Below, piece by piece: positions 52,747 to 60,035 of a DNA stretch of 64,000 nucleotides; position 1 is the stretch's first letter; every line of letters starts with the position of its first letter. Source of the DNA: Gillisella taibaishanensis (lineage in GTDB: Bacteria > Pseudomonadota > Alphaproteobacteria > Rhizobiales > Rhizobiaceae); assembly GCF_001938985.1 (NCBI RefSeq), contig NZ_MKIN01000014.1:1-64000 (forward strand). Direction: 5' to 3'. The notes beneath the pieces were generated by a model, which was not told the origin of the DNA, made no database searches, and saw only the letters and a program-made list of their open reading frames with translations. Both the position numbers and the translations under genes were made by a program.

Positions 52747-54639
52747 GTGCCTAAAACAAAGCATTCACTAAAAACACCACAGGACGCCGCATTGTACTGC
52801 ACGCTGAGACGTGCACTCAGGCAGGCTCCCGATTTTATCGGAGGCTCTGACTGCGTAGTTCTGCTGAATGTTCCTACAGACCAATCCGGCGAGGACTACG
52901 ATACATGCGCCGAAAATATCTTGCTTCGATTGTCTGCGGACAGAGACGACATCGCCTACATGATGATCGCCGCCGCCGATAAGCCAAGAACCGTCATCAA
53001 GAAGATGGAAGGGGAGTTCAGCCGAAAACGTCGCCTTCTCATCTTTAAGGAAAATGGCGTTGAACTGCCAGCTCAGGTCATGTTGGGCGTGGATGTCAAA
53101 GTCGACATCCCGCCAATCTCGACGACGGACTTTCGGATCGGTTGCCGGATTGCTTATCGGATCGATGTCACTCGCGCTGAAGCAGAAACCGCGATGACAT
53201 ACCCATTGCAGCATGTTTGGGCCGCCTTGCGGAGAGGTCGTCCAATCAGGAATGCGTTGACGCGGCTGGCAGAACAATCGGCCCTCAGTGCCAAACAATC
53301 GAGTAATAAAAAAGAGGGCCTTCCGCCTTTACAGGATATGTTCGGGTACGGCGCAGCCAAGGACTGGGGGCTTGAGCTTGCCCAAGACCTGAGCGATTGG
53401 CAGCGAGGCAAAATCGATTGGTCGGAAGTCGATACCGGGATTGTTTTGTCGGGACCGCCTGGAGTTGGAAAGACGCAATTCGCTGCTGCTCTCGCCCGAC
53501 AGTGCGATGTACCGATCATTGCGACATCTTTGGCCAGATGGCAGGCAACAGGTCACCTGGGTGATTTGCTGAAGGCCATGAGAGGTGACTTTCACAAAGC
53601 AAAGGAAAGTGCACCTTGTATTCTGTTTTGTGACGAGTTGGACAGTTTTGGCGACCGCAGTTCCTTCTCACCAGACAATAGAGACTACAGCACACAGGTG
53701 GTAAACGGCTTCCTCGAACACCTGGATGGCCTCGATGGGCGTGAAGGGGTCGTCGTGATCGGCGCAACCAACGCTTTGGATCGTATCGACCGTGCCATCT
53801 TGCGACCTGGGCGATTGACCAAACATGTGGCCATTTCCCTGCCGACTGCGACAGACAGGATTGCTATCCTTCAGCAACAACTTGGTCAAAAATTGCCGAG
53901 GAAAACGCATCGGAGGCTGATGGCTGCCACCGGTGGGTTTTCCGGAGCCGATCTCGCAAAGATTACCAGAGACGCTAAACGTGTTGCTCGACGCGCCAAA
54001 CGCGACGTGACAGTGGCTGACATCATCAAATCTTTGCCTGAAATGGTGGCGATCACGGGCGAATTGCGTCGCGCGCTTGCTGTGCATGAGGCAGGCCATA
54101 CCGTCGCAGTCGTCGCGCTTGAACATGGCAAGTTCTACGGTGCCATGATCATCGACCATACGCGTAACGACAGTGAGAGTGTACCCGGTGGCGGAGCATA
54201 CTTCGAGGTGCCCAACGTCGGATACCGCACAGTTCAAACCTACAGGGATCGAATTGCGGTTCTGTTGGCAGGGATTGCCGCCGAAGAGGTGCTCCTAGGG
54301 GCTGTCAGCGACGGAGCTGGCGTAGGTCCGAACTCTGATCTCGCCCAAGCCACCCGCATCGCCACGATGTTACAGAGTGTTATGGGGATGGGAAACCGTC
54401 TTCGTCATAGCTTGGCAAAAAGCGACCGCGAGCTTGAGACCCTTCGACTTCACGACCCCAGTGTCGCAATCTGGGTAGACGATATACTCCGGAGCGAGTT
54501 TGAACGGGCGAAGCAAATCATCCGAAGTCAGCTGAAACTCGTTGAGGCTGTTGCCGACGAGTTGGAGGCGAAAGGGAAGGTTTCTGCTGACCAGGTTGCA
54601 GAGATGGCGGCGAAGCTCAATGCGCCCGAACGCAGATGA
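52747..54639 (+). CDS. Soluble FtsH-like AAA+ metalloprotease
   Basis: 630 residues from a GTG at 52747 with a strong GAGGAGG site six bases upstream. An unrecognised N-terminal domain (about 1-200) contains no transmembrane helix, unlike FtsH. The AAA+ domain has Walker A GPPGVGKT at 236-243, Walker B ILFCDELDSFGD and the arginine-finger region DRIDRAILRPGRL. The M41 protease domain has zinc site HEAGH at 447-451 and GPNSDLAQAT, which supplies the third ligand. Both activities look intact. It probably unfolds and degrades protein substrates chosen by its N-terminal domain or by the upstream TnsA-like protein. Confidence 0.88.
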   Translation: MPKTKHSLKTPQDAALYCTLRRALRQAPDFIGGSDCVVLLNVPTDQSGEDYDTCAENILLRLSADRDDIAYMMIAAADKPRTVIKKMEGEFSRKRRLLIFKENGVELPAQVMLGVDVKVDIPPISTTDFRIGCRIAYRIDVTRAEAETAMTYPLQHVWAALRRGRPIRNALTRLAEQSALSAKQSSNKKEGLPPLQDMFGYGAAKDWGLELAQDLSDWQRGKIDWSEVDTGIVLSGPPGVGKTQFAAALARQCDVPIIATSLARWQATGHLGDLLKAMRGDFHKAKESAPCILFCDELDSFGDRSSFSPDNRDYSTQVVNGFLEHLDGLDGREGVVVIGATNALDRIDRAILRPGRLTKHVAISLPTATDRIAILQQQLGQKLPRKTHRRLMAATGGFSGADLAKITRDAKRVARRAKRDVTVADIIKSLPEMVAITGELRRALAVHEAGHTVAVVALEHGKFYGAMIIDHTRNDSESVPGGGAYFEVPNVGYRTVQTYRDRIAVLLAGIAAEEVLLGAVSDGAGVGPNSDLAQATRIATMLQSVMGMGNRLRHSLAKSDRELETLRLHDPSVAIWVDDILRSEFERAKQIIRSQLKLVEAVADELEAKGKVSADQVAEMAAKLNAPERR

Positions 54640-54751
54640 TCTGCAACCCGCTCGGCTATCTGCCCGAACGTAGCAAAAACAGATATCGCCCCAGCATTGT
54701 GATCGAGCTTTTAACTCGAACGCATGTGACTGAACCCAGGAGTAAATCGAG

Positions 54752-55543
54752 ATGTCCAGCAAGCTGGTTCTAAAGTCAATTTGGAGCAACGGCTCCTGTA
54801 CATACGCGATCACCTTCAAAAAGATGTCGAGTGAAGACAAGCGGGAAGTGGAACAACTCGCTGACAAGGCTGGCTATACTCGGAATGATGACGTTTGGGC
54901 ACCGCCCAGGGTGGTGCGGGGTGTGTCGGAGTTTTTCCACGCCATGAACAAGGCCGGTTTCTGCCTGGAATTTGACGATCCTGAAGACGCTCCGTTCGAC
55001 CTTCAACAGCTGCATCTCACAGCTGACACCCGAGGGGCTCTGGAATGGCTTGGGAATTTCGAACTGTACCACCTGTCAGGCTGGGCACCCGTGCAGGCCG
55101 AGGGGAGGTTGGACGGACATCACTTCTATTTTCGTGCGCGTGGCAGTTATTGGCGTTTTGAACTGGGCGGCAACGAACGACAGACGCGATCACCGAGATG
55201 GTGGTACGAAGAATCTTGGCCATCCGTGACAGGTTTCGAGGCCGGTTACATGACCGACGAAGACGCCGTTTGCTGCATTCTGAAGGCCATCGATTTTTAC
55301 AGGAATGGAGACAATCGTCGGTTTATGCCGGAACACCCGGAGTACGAGCGCACGATCTTAGTTGGCTGGTCTATCGGCGCTCTGAGTTTACACACCGCGA
55401 TGATCCGGTTAGCCATTTCCGGCCACGAGGTTCTTCGAAGGATGCAGGAATTGAAAATCGAATTGCCATATACCGCCGACCGAGAGCTTAAATATGTTGG
55501 AGGGTTGCCCGTGCGGCTGATAAAGCCAATTGCTGGCCGCTGA
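54752..55543 (+). CDS. Protein of unknown function downstream of the FtsH-like gene
   Basis: 263 residues, soluble, Trp-rich (GSYWRFELGG, RWWYEESW). No family recognised. AGGAG precedes the ATG with normal spacing, and the gene starts 112 bases after the protease stops on the same strand. A substrate or regulator of the protease is possible but unsupported by any motif. Confidence 0.72.
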   Translation: MSSKLVLKSIWSNGSCTYAITFKKMSSEDKREVEQLADKAGYTRNDDVWAPPRVVRGVSEFFHAMNKAGFCLEFDDPEDAPFDLQQLHLTADTRGALEWLGNFELYHLSGWAPVQAEGRLDGHHFYFRARGSYWRFELGGNERQTRSPRWWYEESWPSVTGFEAGYMTDEDAVCCILKAIDFYRNGDNRRFMPEHPEYERTILVGWSIGALSLHTAMIRLAISGHEVLRRMQELKIELPYTADRELKYVGGLPVRLIKPIAGR

Positions 55544-55615
55544 GCGGTTAAAACAAAAGTTAACGCAAAGAGTGGATGGTCTTGACGTTAACAAATCTGC
55601 GACGAAAGCGAGTAA

Positions 55616-56026
55616 ATGATCTATTTTTATGCGAATAATAACGAGCCGTACACTCTGTCGACCTCCAACACGAACTGTTATGTGAGAGACGATGACGGCA
55701 ATGTGGCCACCTTCGAAAACATTTCCTTTCAGGAAAATTTTAGTATCCTTCACATCGATCATTTTGCTCTGACCACTGACGTTCGAAATAAAGGTCGCGG
55801 AATGGAAGTTCTCCGTGCATTTGCTAAGGTGGTCGCAAAGCACCAGCCGCCCATCCAGCAGATCAAGTTTTCACTTTCTAGACGGTCTACTGGCTCAACA
55901 GAGTCTCTGGCTAACGGCAGAGAACAACTGCTACGGAGAATCGGAGTCAAAGATGTCGGCCAAGAAAAGCCAAATAGTCGCGATGTGATCGTCGTGACTG
56001 GAACTTGGTACAGAGATGATTGGTGA
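55616..56026 (+). CDS. Small GNAT-fold-like protein
   Basis: 136 residues. The central segment HFALTTDVRNKGRGMEVLRAFAKVV resembles the acetyl-CoA-binding motif A of GNAT acetyltransferases (R-x-x-G-x-G followed by a helix), and a strand-rich C-terminus ends VVTGTWYRDDW. The protein is at the short end for GNAT enzymes. It lies 72 bases after the previous unknown on the same strand. Confidence 0.6.
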   Translation: MIYFYANNNEPYTLSTSNTNCYVRDDDGNVATFENISFQENFSILHIDHFALTTDVRNKGRGMEVLRAFAKVVAKHQPPIQQIKFSLSRRSTGSTESLANGREQLLRRIGVKDVGQEKPNSRDVIVVTGTWYRDDW

Positions 56027-56094
56027 GTTTGTGGCCAGATGTACCACGTTGTTGCGCTCAGCAGCGCTAGTCGGCGGGAGAGAGATCGCTACTT

Positions 56095-56610
56095 TTAAGC
56101 GACCTGAGTGCCGGGTATCAACAAAGGCTCCATGCGGGCATGCCACTGGTCTTCCATGGGATTGTAGATTCCCGGCAGGGGGTAGAACCGGTCGATCAGC
56201 GTGAAGTCTTTGACGTTCATAGTAGCGATTGCCACTCGGTGAACGAGGGCGACCGCCGCTATGTGAAGGTCTTGTCCAGCTCTGGGCCTTTGCGCTCTCG
56301 CGTTTGCAACGAAAAGGTTTTTCAGTCTAGGGTCTGCGGCGAGGACGCCCCAGACCTCTGCGACCTCTTTAGTCGTATCGATGACCGGAAGCCCGGAAGC
56401 AGACAGCCTTTGATACCAGGCTGATAAGCGAACCGCGCGAACCGGGTCCTTGTGAGAGATTTCCGTGATGCCCATTTGGAATTCCATCACGACGGCTATT
56501 GGGAGCATCAGGTTCTCGGCTGTCTCGATAAACCGGACCACAGCAGGATGTGGGTTTCGCCTGCTTGTTTCGCTCAGAACGCATGTGTCGAGTAGATAGC
56601 CGAGTGACAT
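56095..56610 (-). CDS. vapC: VapC/FitB-type PIN-domain toxin
   Basis: 171 residues, a PIN-domain ribonuclease of toxin-antitoxin type. Acidic active-site residues: Asp8 in YLLDTCVLSE, Glu43 in AVVMEFQMGI, Asp114 in AGQDLHIAAVAL and Asp135 in ATMNVKDF. It is about 30 residues longer than most VapC proteins because of a C-terminal tail (GIYNPMEDQWHARMEPLL). The gene ahead of it on the same strand is a very small reading frame that does not resemble VapB, Phd or AbrB antitoxins. Confidence 0.9.
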   Translation of the reverse strand: MSLGYLLDTCVLSETSRRNPHPAVVRFIETAENLMLPIAVVMEFQMGITEISHKDPVRAVRLSAWYQRLSASGLPVIDTTKEVAEVWGVLAADPRLKNLFVANARAQRPRAGQDLHIAAVALVHRVAIATMNVKDFTLIDRFYPLPGIYNPMEDQWHARMEPLLIPGTQVA

Positions 56611-56619
56611 GTCGATAGC

Positions 56620-56775
56620 CTAGTTTTCGCTAACGTCAGCCTCCCATTCTATGGTTAATTTAGGATTAAAGGTGAGGTGAATGCACGTCCAATCGATATG
56701 CGCTCTCGACACTTCGATATTGGTAGAGCTATTGAAATTAATTTTCGGACTTGCTAATAGAAGTTTGCTGGACAT
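56620..56775 (-). CDS. Very small gene just upstream of vapC, candidate antitoxin
   Basis: 51 residues from an ATG at 56775 preceded by a GGAAAG-type site; the frame is open further to 56904. It ends nine bases before the vapC start, the place where an antitoxin gene is expected. The sequence (INFNSSTNIEVSRAHIDW; LTFNPKLTIEWEADVSEN) is beta-rich and matches no antitoxin family known to me. It may be real or a chance frame. Confidence 0.4.
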   Translation of the reverse strand: MSSKLLLASPKINFNSSTNIEVSRAHIDWTCIHLTFNPKLTIEWEADVSEN

Positions 56776-56807
56776 TCTTTCCGTTTCCCCTATATGCCAG
56801 ACTTGCG

Positions 56808-56839
56808 TCACGCCTTCTCTCGTTATTCGGGAGGCGTGA
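56808..56839. promoter_or_regulatory. 8-bp inverted repeat between divergent small genes
   Basis: TCACGCCT (56808-56815) and AGGCGTGA (56832-56839) form a perfect inverted repeat with a 16-base spacer. It lies between the minus-strand small gene/vapC pair and the plus-strand small gene at 56867, as an operator would. Confidence 0.5.
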
Positions 56840-56866
56840 AGGAATTCTTTGTTTCCGGAGGTGAAT

Positions 56867-57064
56867 GTGTCAGGCGACGGCGCGGAACAATTCCTTACCC
56901 TCACAGAAAACGATCAGGAGCTTCACCGCTTTTTTGATCGCGTCCGTGCTGCAGGAACGATAGTTGTGAAAGTTGGCGAGCACGAATTTGTCGTGGAGCA
57001 TAGACCTACCACCATCACCGATGAAGCACGACGGTTGCTTGCAAGGGGCGGACCTGAGGACTGA
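56867..57064 (+). CDS. Small acidic protein, divergent from vapC
   Basis: 65 residues from a GTG at 56867 with GGAGG five bases upstream; a TTG at 56849 is also in frame. The sequence has a helix (NDQELHRFFDRVRAAG), two strands (TIVVKVGEHEFVVEHRP) and a terminal helix (ITDEARRLLARGG). It resembles the size and layout of antitoxins, but no family is certain. It could be the antitoxin of the divergent PIN toxin or belong to the reverse-transcriptase locus downstream. Confidence 0.6.
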   Translation: MSGDGAEQFLTLTENDQELHRFFDRVRAAGTIVVKVGEHEFVVEHRPTTITDEARRLLARGGPED

Positions 57065-57163
57065 ACTGATTTAAAGTCAGTGGGCCGAGGAACAATAGGC
57101 CGAACACTTTTGTGGCGAAGTAAAATTTCCGGAGGAAAACGTGGAATTGTAGTATTTCACGTC

Positions 57164-57192
57164 TTGAACTCAGGGATGATCACCATGATATT
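57164..57192 (+). promoter_or_regulatory. Candidate promoter for the leader RNA of the reverse transcriptase
   Basis: TTGAAC (57164-57169) and GATATT (57187-57192) are separated by 17 bases, a fair sigma-70-type match. Transcription from it would start near 57199 and give a leader of about 277 bases before the reverse transcriptase start codon. Confidence 0.35.
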
Positions 57193-57198
57193 GCAGGC

Positions 57199-57475
57199 AT
57201 CCGGTCACGAGGGGCAACCTGGGGGGGCGGAGAATTACTTGAAGCTGTCAAGCCCGAAGGCCGCCAGCAGGTATGCCATGATGTCCATCCGGACCTCCAG
57301 GTATAGCTGGACGCTCAAGGTACATGACGAGCAATCGTACATGCAGCCAATATAGTCCATTATCTCGAATACATGTGCCGTTAGGGTATTTCATACCTGT
57401 GCTAAACAGTCGGGGGCGAAAGGTTAACTGGAAGCACACCGGTCCTTTTGCCCCCTCTCGCTTCCGAGGACCACC
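57199..57475 (+). ncRNA. Structured noncoding leader of the reverse transcriptase gene
   Basis: No convincing gene lies between 57065 and 57475, but several hairpins do. (1) TCCAG/CTGGA near 57296-57311. (2) CATGACGA pairing with TCGT-A-CATG around a GCAA loop, 57323-57343. (3) GGTAT/ATACC, 57385-57397. (4) A long hairpin at 57412-57455: outer arms GGGGGCGAAAGG / CCTTTTGCCCCC (12 pairs, one G-U), inner arms ACTGG/CCGGT. Structured RNAs directly upstream of the RT gene are known for retrons and for DRT2- and DRT9-type defence reverse transcriptases, where they serve as template. The 5' boundary given is an estimate. Confidence 0.55.
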
Positions 57476-58912
57476 GTGAAAGCCTGGACAGCTTCAGTTA
57501 GGCGATACCCACATTTTGACCCCGTAATTTCCGAAGCTGAAGCAACGGATATAGCCACTGATCCGGATCGCGTCAGGTTGCATACTTTCTATCCTTTTCT
57601 TCGGTACGATGAAGGCTGGAACGCCTACACTGAAAAAGGCAAAAGCGGCAAGCGCAAGGATCGTCCCATTCGGTTTGCAGCCCGACTTGATAGCTGCATA
57701 TTCTCTTACTATCGCCACCTTCTCTCAGCTCCTTATGAAACGAAACTCCAGTCAGAGGGACTGGCGGACGCGGTCATCGCCTATCGTCGTATTGCAAAAG
57801 CCAGCGGAGGAGGCGGACAGAGCAACATCGATTTCAGTCTATCGGCTGTAGAGGCTATCCAGTCACAGGGGGATTGTTGCAGCATCGCGCTTGATATCAG
57901 CAGCTTTTTTGAGACACTTGACCACGACCGTCTCCTCGATGTCTGGGCCGAACTGCTTGGTGTCCCACGATTGCCAAACGACCACTTCAAGGTCTTTCAG
58001 GCAATTACACGTTACGCTCATGTTGACGTCATTCAGGCCTATACGCGACTAGGGTTCTACGGTGATAAAACGGACCGCCACGGGAGAACACGACCTGGTT
58101 ATTTGAAACCGAGGAAGGAAATCCCAGTCCAACTCTGCGATGGGCGGACTTTCCAAGCCAAGATCGCGCGGTCAGCAACCCAACCTTCCATTATTGAAGT
58201 CAACAAATGCGGCAAGGGCGTCCCTCAGGGGGCACCGCTCTCTGACCTCTTGGCAAACGCCTATCTGTTGGATTTTGATAAATACCTTCGCGACGTCTGC
58301 AGCGAGTTCGGTGGTAAGTTTTTCAGGTATTCTGACGACATACTTGTGATCGCACCAATCTCTGAAATAGATGCACGCAAGCTCGAAGCAGACATCCGAG
58401 GTGCAATATCTACCTACGGCAAAGGCCTTGTAATCAAGGAGGAAAAATCAGCCATCCATCGCTTCGAAGTCAACGGTGACAGACAGGCAGTATTCACGGT
58501 CAAAGCCGCCGACAAGAGTGGCAATCCTATGCCTAGCAAACCGTTTGAGTATCTTGGTTTTCGTTACGATGGGAAGCATGTTTACATACGCGACAAGACG
58601 ATGAGCAATCTCCATCGAAAAGTTGCATCGGTTTGTAGAGCAACGGCAATCCGGCAAGCGAAGCGATATCGTGGAAAGACTGTCCACGACATCCTTGCGT
58701 TGACCAACATCGAAAAACTAATTCAGGCGTTTGGCTCGGTGAAGGACTTCAAAAGTAAGTCAGCTGATTATCGCAAATGGACGTTCACAACCTATGCCAA
58801 ACGCGCATCAAAAACGATGGGACCGTTGGGTAAGCCAATAGAACGTCAGATAAAAAACCTAAGGAGCGCGATCCATAGGAAGCTTGAGTATGAGCTGAAC
58901 CGCGCACGATAG
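57476..58912 (+). CDS. Defence-type reverse transcriptase (unknown-group/DRT-like)
   Basis: 478 residues from a GTG at 57476 with GAGGA five bases upstream. RT motifs in order: RPIRFAARLDSCIFSYY, catalytic Asp140 in ALDISSFFETLDHDRL, GVPQGAPLSDLLANAYL at about 248, the catalytic RYSDDILVI (YSDD at 285-288), and PFEYLGFRYDGKHVYI. No maturase, HNH, integrase or nitrilase domain is attached, and the sequence lacks the features I associate with retron RTs or group II introns. It resembles the single-protein unknown-group RTs used in phage defence, most like DRT2 in layout; the class is inference. Confidence 0.85.
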   Translation: MKAWTASVRRYPHFDPVISEAEATDIATDPDRVRLHTFYPFLRYDEGWNAYTEKGKSGKRKDRPIRFAARLDSCIFSYYRHLLSAPYETKLQSEGLADAVIAYRRIAKASGGGGQSNIDFSLSAVEAIQSQGDCCSIALDISSFFETLDHDRLLDVWAELLGVPRLPNDHFKVFQAITRYAHVDVIQAYTRLGFYGDKTDRHGRTRPGYLKPRKEIPVQLCDGRTFQAKIARSATQPSIIEVNKCGKGVPQGAPLSDLLANAYLLDFDKYLRDVCSEFGGKFFRYSDDILVIAPISEIDARKLEADIRGAISTYGKGLVIKEEKSAIHRFEVNGDRQAVFTVKAADKSGNPMPSKPFEYLGFRYDGKHVYIRDKTMSNLHRKVASVCRATAIRQAKRYRGKTVHDILALTNIEKLIQAFGSVKDFKSKSADYRKWTFTTYAKRASKTMGPLGKPIERQIKNLRSAIHRKLEYELNRAR

Positions 58913-59021
58913 CGTTCGCTTAGGTCGAGGTGTAGCACATCATTCTCCAAGCAGACCGAGAAGGGCTTCAAAAGTAGAATTTTGTCGGGCTTTATGATCG
59001 AGGAGATTTTGATGAAGATGG

Positions 59022-60035
59022 TTGAGCGAATCAGTCGTAACGTGCGGGGTGGTTGTGGAAGACGTTGACCATGGTAAGGCGATGGCCGACTTTGTCGCCG
59101 CGCTTGCGGGCGATCATGACGACTTGGGAGCGCGAATCCGCAAGGTATCGCACACCGCGAAATCTGGTTCTGCCTGTGTAAATATCCACGCGCATTTTCT
59201 CGCTTTCCGCAATGGGCTTCCAACCCTCCATGAATTTGTGGAAATTCTGTCGGCCAAGCTGATTGGCTTCTGCTTGCCGAGAAAACACATCCAAGACGCT
59301 CAGGCGGGATGGGCCGGTTTGCCACCGATGAAACAGTTAGAGAAGGCCGTCCACCTCCAGAACAAGGCCATTGACCTTTTCAAGCGGGCCAACAAAAGCT
59401 CCAACAGAAATGGAGAATTTGGTGAGGTCATCACCTACTTGCTGATTGAATCGGTTCTTCGCGCCCCGCAATTCATCGCGAAGATGAGCCTCAAAACCAA
59501 CTCACAGATGCCGGTACATGGGTCAGATGGAATCCACCTGAGCTACGACGCAGCAACCAAGCAGCTCAAACTGTATTGGGGAGAGGCTAAATGTTATCAG
59601 GCCGTAAATACAGCCATAGAAAGCGCTATCAAATCCGTTGGTGAGAATCTTCAGCAAAACAAGATGTCACACGAGCTGTTCCTGATCGAGCAGCATTTTG
59701 ACCTGTCGGGGTTTCCTGCGGACTACAAAGAAGCGATCCTTTCCTTCCTCGATCCCTATTCCGAAAACTCGAACATTCGGGTCGACGTTTCGGTCGTTTT
59801 CATAGCGTTCGATTTTGCGGCCTTTGCCGAAATGAAAGCACTGGAACCCGGCCTAGTGGAGGCCGCTTTTGCAGAAGAACTAAGAAATGCGCTCCCAGCG
59901 CTGGCAGTCCGTATCGATGATACATTAGCCAAGCACAGCGTACCAAGCCACGCCATCGAGGTGTTTTTCCTTCCTGTCGCATCAGTCAAGGATTTGCGCG
60001 AACAGTTTCAAAACCGGATCGGGTGGACAACATGA
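59022..60035 (+). CDS. hamA: Hachiman defence protein HamA (DUF1837)
   Basis: Nuclease subunit of Hachiman. 337 residues. The DUF1837 domain includes NRNGEFGEVITYLLIESVL and a PD-(D/E)XK-type site: Asp169 in HGSDGIHLSY and Glu188/Lys190 in LYWGEAKCYQ. The apparent start is a TTG at 59022, since an in-frame stop lies just upstream; GTGs at 59049 and 59055 are alternatives. Its stop overlaps the ATG of hamB. In Hachiman the HamA nuclease is held inactive by HamB until the helicase meets abnormal DNA. Confidence 0.88.
   Translation: MSESVVTCGVVVEDVDHGKAMADFVAALAGDHDDLGARIRKVSHTAKSGSACVNIHAHFLAFRNGLPTLHEFVEILSAKLIGFCLPRKHIQDAQAGWAGLPPMKQLEKAVHLQNKAIDLFKRANKSSNRNGEFGEVITYLLIESVLRAPQFIAKMSLKTNSQMPVHGSDGIHLSYDAATKQLKLYWGEAKCYQAVNTAIESAIKSVGENLQQNKMSHELFLIEQHFDLSGFPADYKEAILSFLDPYSENSNIRVDVSVVFIAFDFAAFAEMKALEPGLVEAAFAEELRNALPALAVRIDDTLAKHSVPSHAIEVFFLPVASVKDLREQFQNRIGWTT

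Noticed and set aside
57080..57355. 91-codon plus-strand frame upstream of the reverse transcriptase
   Set aside because: It overlaps the structured leader and candidate promoter, and its protein is low in complexity with no family likeness. Kept as noncoding, although an endless-frame role as in DRT2 cannot be excluded.
57199..58912. Retron (msr-msd plus RT)
   Set aside because: The RT lacks the retron-type motifs I look for, and the hairpins do not show the a1/a2 flanking inverted repeat with a branching guanosine that I could identify; not formally excluded.
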